Shown piece after piece: positions 8,595-17,271 of a DNA stretch of 64,000 bases (its first letter is position 1; the number at the start of each line of letters is the position of its first letter). The DNA lies in the NCBI RefSeq assembly GCF_026011715.1, contig NZ_BRVM01000001.1:1-64000 (forward strand). The letters run 5' to 3'. The notes below the pieces were generated by a model that was given only the letters and a program-made list of their open reading frames with translations, was not told the DNA's origin and ran no database searches. The translations under genes were made by a program, and so were the position numbers. The stretch is from Cytobacillus sp. NCCP-133. Lineage in GTDB: Bacteria > Bacillota > Bacilli > Bacillales > Cytobacillaceae.

Positions 8595-8916
8595 TAATAT
8601 CCCTTCCCTCTATGAGCGAAAGATGCCTTTGCATTATCTAAAAACTAGTAAATCTCTGCAATGCCCAATTTCAGCCAGTTTAAATATGTATACATATTAC
8701 CATCATATCATACGGATAAATGGTTTTCTAAAATGATTTAATTACAATTACGTACTTTATCAGAAAAAAGTTTCATTTCTAATAAAATATCTCCAAATAA
8801 ATGTATGTATCTTTTCTTAGGAGGACTTTCTGCAGCTATTAATTAAATTTGCAGCTTTCACCTTTGCTCCTGTCCCCGCATAAATTGGAGTACTCCGCAG
8901 AAGAAGGTGAATTAGG
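8595..8916. other. Intergenic region between Ter operon halves
   Basis: AT-rich, with no supported gene apart from the SigB-like promoter noted at 8661-8685. A minus-strand open frame (8817-9035) has no ribosome binding site. Confidence 0.5.
8661..8685 (-). promoter_or_regulatory. Possible SigB-type promoter of the yceG-telA-terD operon
   Basis: Minus strand ATTTAA (8680-8685), 13-bp spacer, GGGCAT (8661-8666), against the general-stress consensus GTTTAA-N12-14-GGGTAT: one mismatch in each element. It lies about 65 nt upstream of the start. In B. subtilis the yce operon is partly SigB-dependent. Confidence 0.4.
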
Positions 8917-9165
8917 ATGAGACTGATTTTTAGAAGGGCAAGGTACCGAGGGATTGAAGAAGATTTGAAATTAATCAGCCATGTAATATGCTCAAGCTCC
9001 TTCGTTTTCATGGACTCCTTGATTTGGTCTGTCATTATGGCATCGCTTACTTTTCCCCTTCACCAATCACTTGCAATTTTTGGATTAGTGCTATTAAGTG
9101 CCTATTCTTTTAGCTGCTGTTTGTTTCTGCTATTAAAAAAATGGCTGGGAGACCAGCCAGATTAG
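8917..9165 (+). CDS. Small membrane protein, unknown function
   Basis: An 82-residue protein on the opposite strand to the Ter genes. After a basic N-terminus (RLIFRRARYRG) it has two hydrophobic segments (about residues 27-48 and 52-73) and a short C-terminal tail. Ribosome binding site GAAGGTG is 8 nt before ATG. It ends tail-to-tail with the HAD gene (4-nt overlap). I do not recognise it. A competing minus-strand frame over the same DNA lacks a ribosome binding site. Confidence 0.5.
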   Translation: MRLIFRRARYRGIEEDLKLISHVICSSSFVFMDSLIWSVIMASLTFPLHQSLAIFGLVLLSAYSFSCCLFLLLKKWLGDQPD

Positions 9166-9959
9166 ATTTTTTGCTTAATATGACCCAAAATTTCTGCGAG
9201 AATTTCTTCACCGGCCATAACGCCCCGTTTATTAGAAATTTTATACAGAAGGCAAAGTGAATCCATTTTCGCTAATTCTCCATGCTTTGGCACAAACGAA
9301 TAATCGCAAAACTTCAAGAAATCATGGTCGAGAATTGAGTCCCCAGCCCCAAATAAAGTAGTTACGCCTTCTCGTTCTTTAATAAACTTCACTGCTTCAC
9401 CTTTACAAATTGGGGCAGGCATAAAATAAAGCTTTCGGCCCTGCAAAGAAACTCTCCACCCAAAAGACTCGGCCGTTCTGCTCAATACTTCTTTTTCTTC
9501 TCCTGTAATTTGCTTATTAAGAATATAATAAACAAATAGATTATCAGCTATTTTTATGCGGCCGTTTAACTCATAACCTTTTAACTTCTCTACGATATCC
9601 TCAAGATGACCACACTCTGAACTTAAACGTTTATGAACAATTGAAGTCCAATCCTCCAGAGGATTCCCCTGAAAATGAATATTGGCTCCATTTGATGTTA
9701 CAGCGTAGGATACCGGAAGTTTATTTAGAATAACAACCCGCTTATATTGCTCGTAGGTCCTTGTTGTTACGGGTATAAAATGCATTCGAGTGGACAGCTC
9801 CATTAACATCTTAAGAGCCTTTCCTGTAGTATAGGCAATTTCATGTCCTTCCTTGCGCTCTGCCCCTATTAATCCCTCCCTGCCGGCATGTCCGAATTCA
9901 GACAGGGCCCTGTTTGAGTAAATGAGCGTTCTATCCAAATCTGAAGCAAACATCATCAT
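9162..9959 (-). CDS. HAD-superfamily phosphatase of the Ter biosynthetic module
   Basis: A 265-residue Cof-like HAD hydrolase. Motif I is FASDLDRTLIYSN (two catalytic Asp), motif II PVTTRTYEQYKR, the motif III lysine probably CKGEAVKFI, and motif IV FGAGDSILDHDFL. The cap between motifs II and III starts around TSNGANIHFQGN. Its start overlaps the StiP stop (ATGA), making it the last gene of a four-gene biosynthetic block. In related Ter clusters such a HAD enzyme is predicted to dephosphorylate a nucleotide-like intermediate. The substrate is unknown. Confidence 0.88.
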   Translation of the reverse strand: MMMFASDLDRTLIYSNRALSEFGHAGREGLIGAERKEGHEIAYTTGKALKMLMELSTRMHFIPVTTRTYEQYKRVVILNKLPVSYAVTSNGANIHFQGNPLEDWTSIVHKRLSSECGHLEDIVEKLKGYELNGRIKIADNLFVYYILNKQITGEEKEVLSRTAESFGWRVSLQGRKLYFMPAPICKGEAVKFIKEREGVTTLFGAGDSILDHDFLKFCDYSFVPKHGELAKMDSLCLLYKISNKRGVMAGEEILAEILGHIKQKI

Positions 9960-11074
9960 TGATCTCTTTCCGCCTTTTTAATCAAACCGCAGCACGTGTA
10001 ACTCATATCCGGATAATGAATGATTTCAACATTGCGTTCCTTAGCCAGCATCATAATATGCCTGACATACTTGCTATCCGGATCTTTCATAAGAATTTTC
10101 CAAGGAAGTCTTCTTAGAAGTACCCTGGTTGTTTCTCCTACTCCCGGCTTTACAAAATTTATTGAATCAATCTTGAATTCTTCTTTTATTTGCTTGACCT
10201 CTTCCATTCCCTTAAAAGTTGCTTCCCCGGCGGTTTTGAATAGAATTGCTGCTGTTTCTGCAGCCTCCTGTTTTATAGATTCAAATTGGTTGCTAATAAC
10301 CGAGAGATATTCATTTGAAACATCTGCCTTTTCCAGCTCACGATAAAACTTGGCACCATGAAAATCGTCAGGCCCTATTAACTCATCATTTAGCACCGTT
10401 CTGCTTACAAGACCGGAAACAGTTGAATTCAAACAGGCACTTGGAATCAAGAAGTCTTCCCTTGTCCCGTAAAGATTTGTGCAATGACCGGGATCAGCAA
10501 GAACAGCTAAAGTATCATCAAGCAGGATGCCGTATTTTTCATGGAATTCTTTACATGCCTTAGTTAATTCAACAGAAATAGCACCTTTTCCCGTCCAGCC
10601 GTCTATAAATTGAATTTTACAGTCTGGGTGCTTTTCCAGAATGTATTTTATCGCCTTATCATCAATTCCTCTGTCACGGATAATAGATACGCTATAATGG
10701 GGGAGATCCGCTCCATAGACTTCGGAAAGATACCGTTTGATTAAAATACCAACTGGAGTACCTGCTCTGGCTAAAGAAACTAAGACTGTGTTTTCCCCTT
10801 TTTGCTTCCATATTTGTTCGGCAACTGCCCCTGTGGATAAGGCTACTTTTTGTTTATACTCCTCAAGTGTCTCCCGAAAAAGGCTCAGATAATTTTTTGG
10901 AGGCTGATATTCTATAGGCAGTGTTTCACTGTAATGCTGGCCTGATTGAATATTTTTTTCCCTATGCTCAATTGTTCCCTCAAGCGAGAAGCTGCTTAAG
11001 TCTTTTAATAAAAAAACCACATCTGTTTCACTGTAAGAGCCAAATGAATTCTTTTGTATTGCCAAATTAGCCAT
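9956..11074 (-). CDS. StiP-family protein: PRTase-like domain plus PELOTA RNA-binding domain
   Basis: A 372-residue protein. Residues about 35-285 match the family called 'cysteine protease StiP' or PRTase_1, with SLARAGTPVGILIKRYL and a PRPP-loop-like FIDGWTGKGAI. The C-terminal 75 residues (VKPGVGETTRVLLRRLPWKILMKD onward) resemble the PELOTA RNA-binding domain. ATG at 11074 follows GGAGGTG; the upstream in-frame ATG lies within that site. It starts 1 nt after the upstream stop. The two published family names disagree on activity; the sequence better supports a phosphoribosyltransferase-like fold. Confidence 0.88.
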   Translation of the reverse strand: MANLAIQKNSFGSYSETDVVFLLKDLSSFSLEGTIEHREKNIQSGQHYSETLPIEYQPPKNYLSLFRETLEEYKQKVALSTGAVAEQIWKQKGENTVLVSLARAGTPVGILIKRYLSEVYGADLPHYSVSIIRDRGIDDKAIKYILEKHPDCKIQFIDGWTGKGAISVELTKACKEFHEKYGILLDDTLAVLADPGHCTNLYGTREDFLIPSACLNSTVSGLVSRTVLNDELIGPDDFHGAKFYRELEKADVSNEYLSVISNQFESIKQEAAETAAILFKTAGEATFKGMEEVKQIKEEFKIDSINFVKPGVGETTRVLLRRLPWKILMKDPDSKYVRHIMMLAKERNVEIIHYPDMSYTCCGLIKKAERDQ

Positions 11075-11075
11075 T

Positions 11076-12443
11076 TCATCCACCTCCATTGAAATATACG
11101 ATTTTAATAGCTTTAATGTATTTCTTTAAATGATTAATAAGATGACCAAGTGTGTCATCGAAGGCTTTCCTCTCAAGGAAAAGGAAGAGCTCATCATAAT
11201 GGTTTTCAGGAATGTTGTAAACATATTGCGCCATATCGCGATCTTCAGGGTTTGGAAAAGCAAGTCCGTGTTGAGCACCGTAATTTACTTCATTCCATAC
11301 ATAAATCGGACTGCGGGTTGTTGAATGAAACTTAACACCTTTCCCCATTAAAGAAGCAAGTTTCATGGGGATGTACATAAATTCCCCTGTACCAAGGCAT
11401 AGAGTTTTTTTGCCAGTCCTTCTGCCGGATAAAAAGCTTCCAACCTTTACTAAGTCAATTTCAAGTCTTGCCTGGTCTCTCTCATCCAGCCCAAATCTGC
11501 CGGATTCTTTTAAATAAGGGCAATGTCTGATCTCTCCGCCAAGAGTGACAGAGGGTCCCATTTCGTAAGCAAACAAGTCAGGAAATTCACTATCAATATG
11601 AATATATGAAACTTCTGCACTCTCTGCTGAATCTTGTGTATTTGAATGGATATCTCTTACTTCCGGAGAACCTGTTACTTTAACTTCACCTTTTAGAAGG
11701 GATACACAGTGGATGGTGATTCCCAACTCTTTTTCGAGAGTATGAAAGCGGGCCTGGTCCAATTCAGAACGCCAATCTAAAATAGATACTACTGTATAAA
11801 CATCCCTAGGAAAGCGTTCATGAATGGAACGAATAATATTTATAGCTGTTTTCCCAGTTGTCATTTCATCATCAACAAGAATAATTTCCCGTTGGTTATC
11901 TAATAGACTGCCATCAACATAACAGCGGTGAGAGGTTGCGTGGGAATGCTCCTCTTCAAAAGTAATAACTGGAGCCTTACTTGGAAGCTGCTCTCTAGTA
12001 GTATGAAAGAAATGGGCCTTTTTAAAAGATTGGAAGAAAGCATGTCCCAGCGCCGTCGCTGTTTCAGCAAATCCTATAATAACCGGATTATGTTCTTCAC
12101 CAATGAAAGGACTGCCATTAAAAGCCCCAATATCATCCCTAAAGGCCGAAAGAAGTTCTTTAGTTTTACCTGTCTCTTCATTCTTCACCTTTTCCAAATA
12201 ACGGTTTGCAAGAAGTTCTCCTGTGAGAAGTCCGATTCGCGGATTTATCGGAATATGCTTCCCAAGTACCTTGCTGACAAACAAAAAAGACCTTTTTTTA
12301 TTTATTCTCGCCGCCATTACAAATAAATCTTCTGCTGAAATTTGATACGGATTATCTGTAATGTTTATCTCAACGCCTAACGAATTGAGGATCTGATGCG
12401 AATATTTTGTTTTTGAGAAGGTCAATGTATGTGTATTCTTCAT
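11076..12443 (-). CDS. Phosphoribosyltransferase with TRSP domain
   Basis: A 455-residue protein. The N-terminal half (about 40-260) is a type I PRTase with the PRPP-binding loop IILVDDEMTTGKTAINII. The C-terminal half carries the TRSP signature KFHSTTRSPIY preceded by LCLGTGEFMYIP. In Ter clusters this enzyme is predicted to build a ribosylated, nucleoside-like product. Its start at 12443 lies 74 nt inside the 3' end of the CitE-like gene but has its own GGGGTG ribosome binding site, so the large overlap appears real. Confidence 0.9.
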   Translation of the reverse strand: MKNTHTLTFSKTKYSHQILNSLGVEINITDNPYQISAEDLFVMAARINKKRSFLFVSKVLGKHIPINPRIGLLTGELLANRYLEKVKNEETGKTKELLSAFRDDIGAFNGSPFIGEEHNPVIIGFAETATALGHAFFQSFKKAHFFHTTREQLPSKAPVITFEEEHSHATSHRCYVDGSLLDNQREIILVDDEMTTGKTAINIIRSIHERFPRDVYTVVSILDWRSELDQARFHTLEKELGITIHCVSLLKGEVKVTGSPEVRDIHSNTQDSAESAEVSYIHIDSEFPDLFAYEMGPSVTLGGEIRHCPYLKESGRFGLDERDQARLEIDLVKVGSFLSGRRTGKKTLCLGTGEFMYIPMKLASLMGKGVKFHSTTRSPIYVWNEVNYGAQHGLAFPNPEDRDMAQYVYNIPENHYDELFLFLERKAFDDTLGHLINHLKKYIKAIKIVYFNGGG

Positions 12444-13581
12444 AAAGCACCCCGTATATCTCAGATTTTAACAAAATTTTCCTTGCCCAATATAAATGAG
12501 GCTTAATTTCATTCATTTTGTTTTGGTACGTACTTTTCATAACGCCTTTTTTTCCGTTTGCCTGGTCGACAATGCTCAAAGCATCCAAATACTCTTCAGC
12601 CGTTACAGTATTCAAAGCTTGGACAGGTCTTATATGAGTAGGATGTATAATCGTTTTGCCGGTAAGGCCGTTTGTCATATCCATAGCGATTTCCCTGATT
12701 AAACCGTCCATATGCTTATCGATTAAATCGGTCCGCATTTTTAATCCATCCTGTCCAAGACGTTCCCTAAAAGGTGTCTGCCTGATTTGAGGCTTAAGGA
12801 GCCGTTCCTTTGACGAGAAGTATTCCCATACCGGACCTGAGATCACATATGGATTGTCTGCACGCAAGAAGATATTGATAATATCTGAAATGCAATCTCT
12901 GATAACAGCTATATCATATACTGTCATATCAGAATTTCTGCGAATTCCATATAGGCCGCTAAAATCTGTAGCCCCAATCCTGACATTCAGTATTAAATCC
13001 TCATATTGATCCAAGACCTTTTTAATGCCAATTAACTCTTCCAGCCTAGTTTCCTTCTGGATAATTTGTTTGGTTTCCAGAATAGGCATGGCATATAAAC
13101 AATATCCATTAGAGTTGATATGATTTATCTCACTTAATATTTTGCTGCCTTCCAATGGGGAAAACTTGGGAATCACAATCCCTGTAAGCATATGCATACC
13201 ATTCTGAATTCTATTTTTCAATCTCACAAGCTGCTCATAGCTTCTGATTCTCACAAAGATTAAAGGGAGATCACCCTCATGGCAAAGACCTTTAGCCAAA
13301 TCCATACTCAAGTTCCCCAATTCCAAAGTAAGCAGATCTTCTGCCTTTTCCACTTCATCATCACCAATTGCATCTTCAAGGCATATTACCATGGAAGTAA
13401 GGCCTGCATGCTTTTTTGAGAGCAGATCCTGATGAATATTAGGCCTTGTCGCCGGCATATATAAAGTTGCCCCAAGTGCATAAGCCAATAGATTCCTATC
13501 GGATCTTTTATTGAAATAACCAGGCTGTTTATAGAAAACCTGATTCAGTTTTTCATCCGGGAGATCGGAAAATAATCTCAT
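12370..13581 (-). CDS. HpcH/HpaI aldolase / citrate lyase beta (CitE-like) protein
   Basis: A 403-residue TIM-barrel enzyme of the CitE-like group seen in Ter biosynthetic modules. Recognisable: ATLYMPATRP, MVICLEDAIGDDEVEKAE (metal-binding Glu/Asp), IVIPKF, MPILETKQ, and RIGATDFSGLYGIRR. The family cleaves or joins C-C bonds of acyl-CoA-like or oxo acids; the substrate here is unknown. GGAG lies 8 nt before ATG. It is first gene of the CitE-PRTase-StiP-HAD block, downstream of the terC terminator. Confidence 0.88.
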   Translation of the reverse strand: MRLFSDLPDEKLNQVFYKQPGYFNKRSDRNLLAYALGATLYMPATRPNIHQDLLSKKHAGLTSMVICLEDAIGDDEVEKAEDLLTLELGNLSMDLAKGLCHEGDLPLIFVRIRSYEQLVRLKNRIQNGMHMLTGIVIPKFSPLEGSKILSEINHINSNGYCLYAMPILETKQIIQKETRLEELIGIKKVLDQYEDLILNVRIGATDFSGLYGIRRNSDMTVYDIAVIRDCISDIINIFLRADNPYVISGPVWEYFSSKERLLKPQIRQTPFRERLGQDGLKMRTDLIDKHMDGLIREIAMDMTNGLTGKTIIHPTHIRPVQALNTVTAEEYLDALSIVDQANGKKGVMKSTYQNKMNEIKPHLYWARKILLKSEIYGVLYEEYTYIDLLKNKIFASDPQFVRR

Positions 13582-13658
13582 TTTTGCAGCTCCATTCTTT
13601 CTTTTGTGGGCAAAAAGTCATTAAAATTTACCCCCTTTATGCAAAAAAGGATAAAAAG

Positions 13659-13688
13659 AAAGGGAGCGGACATGTGTCTGATCCCTTT
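13659..13688 (-). terminator. Terminator between terC and the CitE block
   Basis: Arms AAAGGGA (13659-13665) and TCCCTTT (13682-13688) with an inner AGACA/TGTC stem; the minus strand continues CTTTTTAT. Confidence 0.7.
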
Positions 13689-13718
13689 TGCTGATAGTTG
13701 GTTATAATTGTTTTAAGA

Positions 13719-14489
13719 TTAATTTGCAGTTTCTTGTTCTTTCTTCTTGTTTCTGTAGTGGACAACGAATGTTCCTGCAAACACAACAAGCAGAAGGATA
13801 AAGAAATGAATGTGTTCTACATGAACTCCAAATACACCTAAGAGCATCTTCGCTGCGATAACTAAAATTAGTACATATGCAGCAGTCTCAAGTTCGGGTA
13901 TTCTATCAATAAGCTTCAAGAAAACTCCGGCAACTCCACGCATCATCAATACGCCAAGCATACCGCCTAAAAGAAGAACCCAAATTTCCTGGCTTATGCC
14001 AAAAGCAGCCAGGACACTGTCTACAGAGAAAGCAATATCCATCAGCTCAACCGCTGCAACTGTTCCCCAGAAAGTGCCGAATAAACGGATTAGCAGGCCT
14101 TTCTGATTGATGCCTTCAATATCTTCATCCTCTTCACCCAGACCCTTTTTCTTGTCTATAAAGTACTTGATGGATAACCAGGCCAGGTAACCCGCACCAA
14201 TAATTTTAACCCACCAAAATTCAATGAGATATACACCAATTCCGATTGCAATGAAACGGAAAATATAAGCACCCAACAAACCATAAAACAGGGCTTTTTT
14301 GCGTTGCTTTTCTGGCAAATGTTTTACCATTACCGCAAGAACCAGTGCATTATCTGCAGACAAAAGACCTTCCATAATAACAAGCGTTCCAATTAGTCCC
14401 CAGCTGACAGGGTTAGATAAAACATCAACCCACATTTCCCAGTTGAAGAATTGGGCATAAGTATGAAGAATTCCTTCTAAAACAGACAT
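13719..14489 (-). CDS. terC: TerC-family integral membrane protein
   Basis: A 256-residue polytopic membrane protein (about 7 helices). Visible: the TerC signature MEGLLSADNALVLAVMVKHLP with conserved acidic residues inside a membrane helix, and a second copy-like motif VELMDIAFSVDSVLAAFGI. It resembles B. subtilis YceF. TerC proteins bind TerD-like proteins at the membrane, and some affect metal (Mn) export or exoenzyme metalation. It lies between the terD gene and the predicted biosynthetic genes. A terminator follows, so it may form its own unit with terD read-through. Confidence 0.93.
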   Translation of the reverse strand: MSVLEGILHTYAQFFNWEMWVDVLSNPVSWGLIGTLVIMEGLLSADNALVLAVMVKHLPEKQRKKALFYGLLGAYIFRFIAIGIGVYLIEFWWVKIIGAGYLAWLSIKYFIDKKKGLGEEDEDIEGINQKGLLIRLFGTFWGTVAAVELMDIAFSVDSVLAAFGISQEIWVLLLGGMLGVLMMRGVAGVFLKLIDRIPELETAAYVLILVIAAKMLLGVFGVHVEHIHFFILLLVVFAGTFVVHYRNKKKEQETAN

Positions 14490-14544
14490 TCTTTTATTGT
14501 TCCCCCTAGATATTCCATTCTATTTTGTTCGTATAAAGTGAAAC

Positions 14545-14684
14545 TTAAATCAGTGGGGGTTTTTCCCATTGATTGTTAGTTGAACAATCGGGCCTTTAAG
14601 GGCAGTTGGACTCCTTTTCATCATGCTTTGGTTCCTCATAATCTTAGCCAAGGAGTCTTACTGCCCGTTAGACCGTGATAAAAA
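14545..14684. repeat. Dispersed intergenic repeat, family B copy 1
   Basis: Shares ordered blocks with 35084-35193: TGATTGxTAGTTGAACxAATCG, GCAGTTGGACTCC, and TTACTGCCCGT followed by GTGATAAAA. It fills the terC-terD gap. The copies differ in the middle, where this one has an extra segment around CGGGCCTTTAAGG. It is non-coding. Confidence 0.7.
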
Positions 14685-14701
14685 GCTCGGCATTGCCGAG
14701 C
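14685..14701 (-). terminator. Terminator of terD
   Basis: Arms GCTCGGC (14685-14691) and GCCGAGC (14695-14701), with TTTTTATC following on the minus strand, just past the terD stop codon. Confidence 0.8.
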
Positions 14702-14727
14702 CTGTATTAAGCAAATATACCTCTTTA

Positions 14728-15309
14728 TTATCCAACCTGTAAACCGAAATCTTTTGCCAGTGCAGCCAATCCGCCCTGGTATCCGCTGCCGATTGCACTG
14801 AACTTCCACTCTCCATTATGTCTATATAATTCCCCAACTACAAGAGCTGTCTCAATGGAGAAATCTTCACCAAGATCATAACGGATCAATTCTTCACCAG
14901 AATTCTCATTAAGGATTCTTACATAAGAATTAGAAACCTGTCCGAAGTTTTGGCTGCGTGCTTCCCCATCATGAATTGTAATAGTAAAAGTAATTCGTTG
15001 AACGCTTGCAGGTACATTTGCAAGGTCAATTTTCACTTGCTCGTCATCGCCTGCACCTTCACCTGTACGGTTATCACCAGTATGTACAACAGACCCATTG
15101 CCGCCAGTAGAATTGTTATAGAAGACAAAATCATTTTCGGAAGTAACTTTTCCATTATCCCCAAGAAGGAAAACGGAAGAATCAAGGTCAAAGTCTGTTC
15201 CGCCATCATATTTGTTTGTGTCCCATCCAAGACCTACAACTACTTTAGTCATACCTGGATTCGTCTTGGTTAAATCAACTTTTTGTCCTTTTGATAAACT
15301 TACTGCCAT
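14728..15309 (-). CDS. terD: TerD-family stress protein
   Basis: A 193-residue TerD domain protein, of the standard length and closest in type to B. subtilis YceD/YceE. Features: [18 protein letters not shown], the calcium-site-like [29 protein letters not shown], and [21 protein letters not shown]. It is first gene of the Ter cluster and sits below an extracytoplasmic-function-type promoter, as expected for envelope-stress control. Its paralogue at 5.1 kb is at the other end of the cluster. Confidence 0.94.
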   Translation of the reverse strand: MAVSLSKGQKVDLTKTNPGMTKVVVGLGWDTNKYDGGTDFDLDSSVFLLGDNGKVTSENDFVFYNNSTGGNGSVVHTGDNRTGEGAGDDEQVKIDLANVPASVQRITFTITIHDGEARSQNFGQVSNSYVRILNENSGEELIRYDLGEDFSIETALVVGELYRHNGEWKFSAIGSGYQGGLAALAKDFGLQVG

Positions 15310-15343
15310 TTGAAATCAAACCTCCATTAGTAGAATAAATGTA

Positions 15344-15371
15344 TATACGATATAGATCATGGAAAGTTTCA
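15344..15371 (-). promoter_or_regulatory. ECF-sigma-type (SigW/SigM-like) promoter of terD
   Basis: Minus strand -35 TGAAAC (15366-15371), 16-bp spacer, -10 CGTATA (15344-15349), about 35 nt before the start. This matches the SigW-family pattern TGAAAC-N16-CGTA. The B. subtilis yce operon is controlled by ECF sigma factors. Confidence 0.72.
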
Positions 15372-15418
15372 TAATCCTTAAAAATATTTTTTCATAACAT
15401 AAGATTTATTTCAATGTT

Positions 15419-16006
15419 TTAACTCATCCATTTTGGAGGTGTATTTTTATCCCAATAAATCGCACCCAAATCATGATGGGCCTGAAAACAATCATGATGA
15501 GTATGGTAATGAAAGTTAAACCAGTAGCCTTGCTGAGGGGGATGGTCCCTTCTTACATGAAAGCGGATCACATCTTCATTCGTCTGGCTATTCGTAATAT
15601 GGAAAATTTTCTCTGATACTCCACCTCCAGGAGTTTCGGTCACTCTTAAATGGGCAAGGCTTTCATCAGGAAATTGCATTGCCACCTCCTGGATGGCTTT
15701 TTCGATATTCGGAATAATCACTTCATTGAATTCATCTTCTATAACCGGACCAATTTTTGTGCCAAATTTCTCATACGATTGCACTCCAGCTTCTTTGACC
15801 ATCTGCCTGATAAAGATCTCTTTATCAATTATATTGACATCATCAGCAGTGGACTCTGTACTTTCTTCTGCTTCCTCTACATCTGAAGCTTTTGAAGCCT
15901 TCAGGTGATTTGTATTTTCATATAGAAAGGCCTGAGAAGGCGTTACCATGCCAAATGTAAGTATGGTTATGAGGACAAAAAAGGATTTTCTTAACCAGTT
16001 TGGCAT
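15419..16006 (-). CDS. ypjP: YpjP-family exported protein
   Basis: A 195-residue protein with an N-terminal signal or anchor (about residues 6-26, ending TPSQA) and a C-terminal half rich in His (FNFHYHTHHDCFQAHHDLGAIYW), as in the YpjP family. Its function is unknown; the histidine cluster suggests metal binding (inference). ATG at 16006 follows AAAGGAGG with 10 nt spacing; upstream in-frame starts lie in or on that site. In B. subtilis ypjP adjoins thyB-dfrA; here the Ter cluster and the protease separate them. Confidence 0.88.
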   Translation of the reverse strand: MPNWLRKSFFVLITILTFGMVTPSQAFLYENTNHLKASKASDVEEAEESTESTADDVNIIDKEIFIRQMVKEAGVQSYEKFGTKIGPVIEDEFNEVIIPNIEKAIQEVAMQFPDESLAHLRVTETPGGGVSEKIFHITNSQTNEDVIRFHVRRDHPPQQGYWFNFHYHTHHDCFQAHHDLGAIYWDKNTPPKWMS

Positions 16007-16092
16007 AATACTCATCCTCCTTTCCATTATTTAGATAAACTTTAATGAGATTTCTGTCCACCCTAAAAACAATGCAAAATTAAGCTTCCCAA

Positions 16093-17271
16093 CTAAGCAA
16101 AAACCTTTTTTAATATCCCGCTTTTTTGAATATTGGCTACAGCTTGCTGCAGTATCTCTTTAGGCTGGACAAGCGCAATGCGGACATACCCCTCTCCCCA
16201 CTCTCCGAAAGCATTGCCAGGTGTAACCACCACATTTGCACGGTTTATTAGTTCAATGGCAAACTGCTTCGAACTATATGGGGCAGGAACCTCTGCCCAT
16301 AAAAACATAGAACCTTCAGGTTTGCTGACATGCCAGCCGATATTGTTCAGGCCTTCCGCCAGTACATCTCTTCTTCTTCTGTAAATATCTCTTAAGCTGG
16401 TTAAAAAGCCTGATTGATCCTTTAGCGCTATGGAAGCTGCAGCCTGAATAGGCAAAAACACCCCATAATCCAAGTTCGATTTAAAGTTAGCCAGCAGATT
16501 GATTAGCTGTTTATTTCCTGCCGCGTATGCAACCCGGCAGCCAGCCATATTAAAGCTTTTTGAAAGGGAATTCATTTCCAGTCCTACTTCCATAGCTCCT
16601 TCCACTGATAAATAACTCAATGGCTTTTGCTCATAATAAAGCTCGGAATATGCATAATCATGTAAAATTACAAAATTATACTTTTTCGCAAGACGAATAG
16701 CTTCGGTATAAAAATATTCAGTAGCCATAGCAGGAACTGGGTTACCTGGAAAATTCAAAATCATTAGCTTTGTTTTTAGCAGTATTTCTTTTGGAATCTC
16801 AATCAAATCCGGCAGAAACCTGTTTTCTTTTTTTAACGGCATGCTGTACATTTGAGCTCCAGCCATCCCTGCACCTGCAGCATATGCAGTGTATCCCGGA
16901 TCTGGGACAAGGATTAAGTCTCCTGGATCGCACAGGACCATAGGCAAATGGACAAGCCCATCCTGAGATCCCATCAAGAGGAGCACCTCTGAATCCGGGT
17001 CAAGCGACACATTGTAATTCCTCTTGTAGTAATCGCCTACAGCTGAATGAAATTCCCCTGTTCCTATTAAGGAATAACCGTATAAATCCGGATTCTGAGA
17101 ACTTTTAGCCAACGCATCTGTTACGAAACTTGGCGGAGGCAAATCAGGACTGCCGATGCTTAGGTCTATCATCGGAACTCCATCTGAAAGTTTAGAATTC
17201 TTAATTTGCGCCAATTCTGCAAAAACACTTTCCCGAAAGGAAGACATTCTTTTTGAAACAGGAAAATCCAT
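16093..17271 (-). CDS. PLP-dependent class I/II aminotransferase (LL-diaminopimelate aminotransferase-like)
   Basis: A 392-residue fold-type I aminotransferase. Visible: IDLSIGSPDLPPP (substrate loop), GSQDGLVHLPMVLCDPGD, FPGNPVPAMA, DYAYSELYY (Asp binding PLP nitrogen) and NSLSKSFNMAGCRVAYAAG with the Schiff-base lysine. The pattern is that of DapL/MtnV-like enzymes, so substrates may be diaminopimelate or related amino acids; sequence alone does not decide. It is monocistronic between ypjP and a repeat-bearing intergenic region. Confidence 0.85.
   Translation of the reverse strand: MDFPVSKRMSSFRESVFAELAQIKNSKLSDGVPMIDLSIGSPDLPPPSFVTDALAKSSQNPDLYGYSLIGTGEFHSAVGDYYKRNYNVSLDPDSEVLLLMGSQDGLVHLPMVLCDPGDLILVPDPGYTAYAAGAGMAGAQMYSMPLKKENRFLPDLIEIPKEILLKTKLMILNFPGNPVPAMATEYFYTEAIRLAKKYNFVILHDYAYSELYYEQKPLSYLSVEGAMEVGLEMNSLSKSFNMAGCRVAYAAGNKQLINLLANFKSNLDYGVFLPIQAAASIALKDQSGFLTSLRDIYRRRRDVLAEGLNNIGWHVSKPEGSMFLWAEVPAPYSSKQFAIELINRANVVVTPGNAFGEWGEGYVRIALVQPKEILQQAVANIQKSGILKKVFA

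Noticed and set aside
8817..9035. 72-codon minus-strand frame in the Ter gap
   Set aside because: No ribosome binding site at its ATG; the overlapping plus-strand frame at 8917 has a good one.
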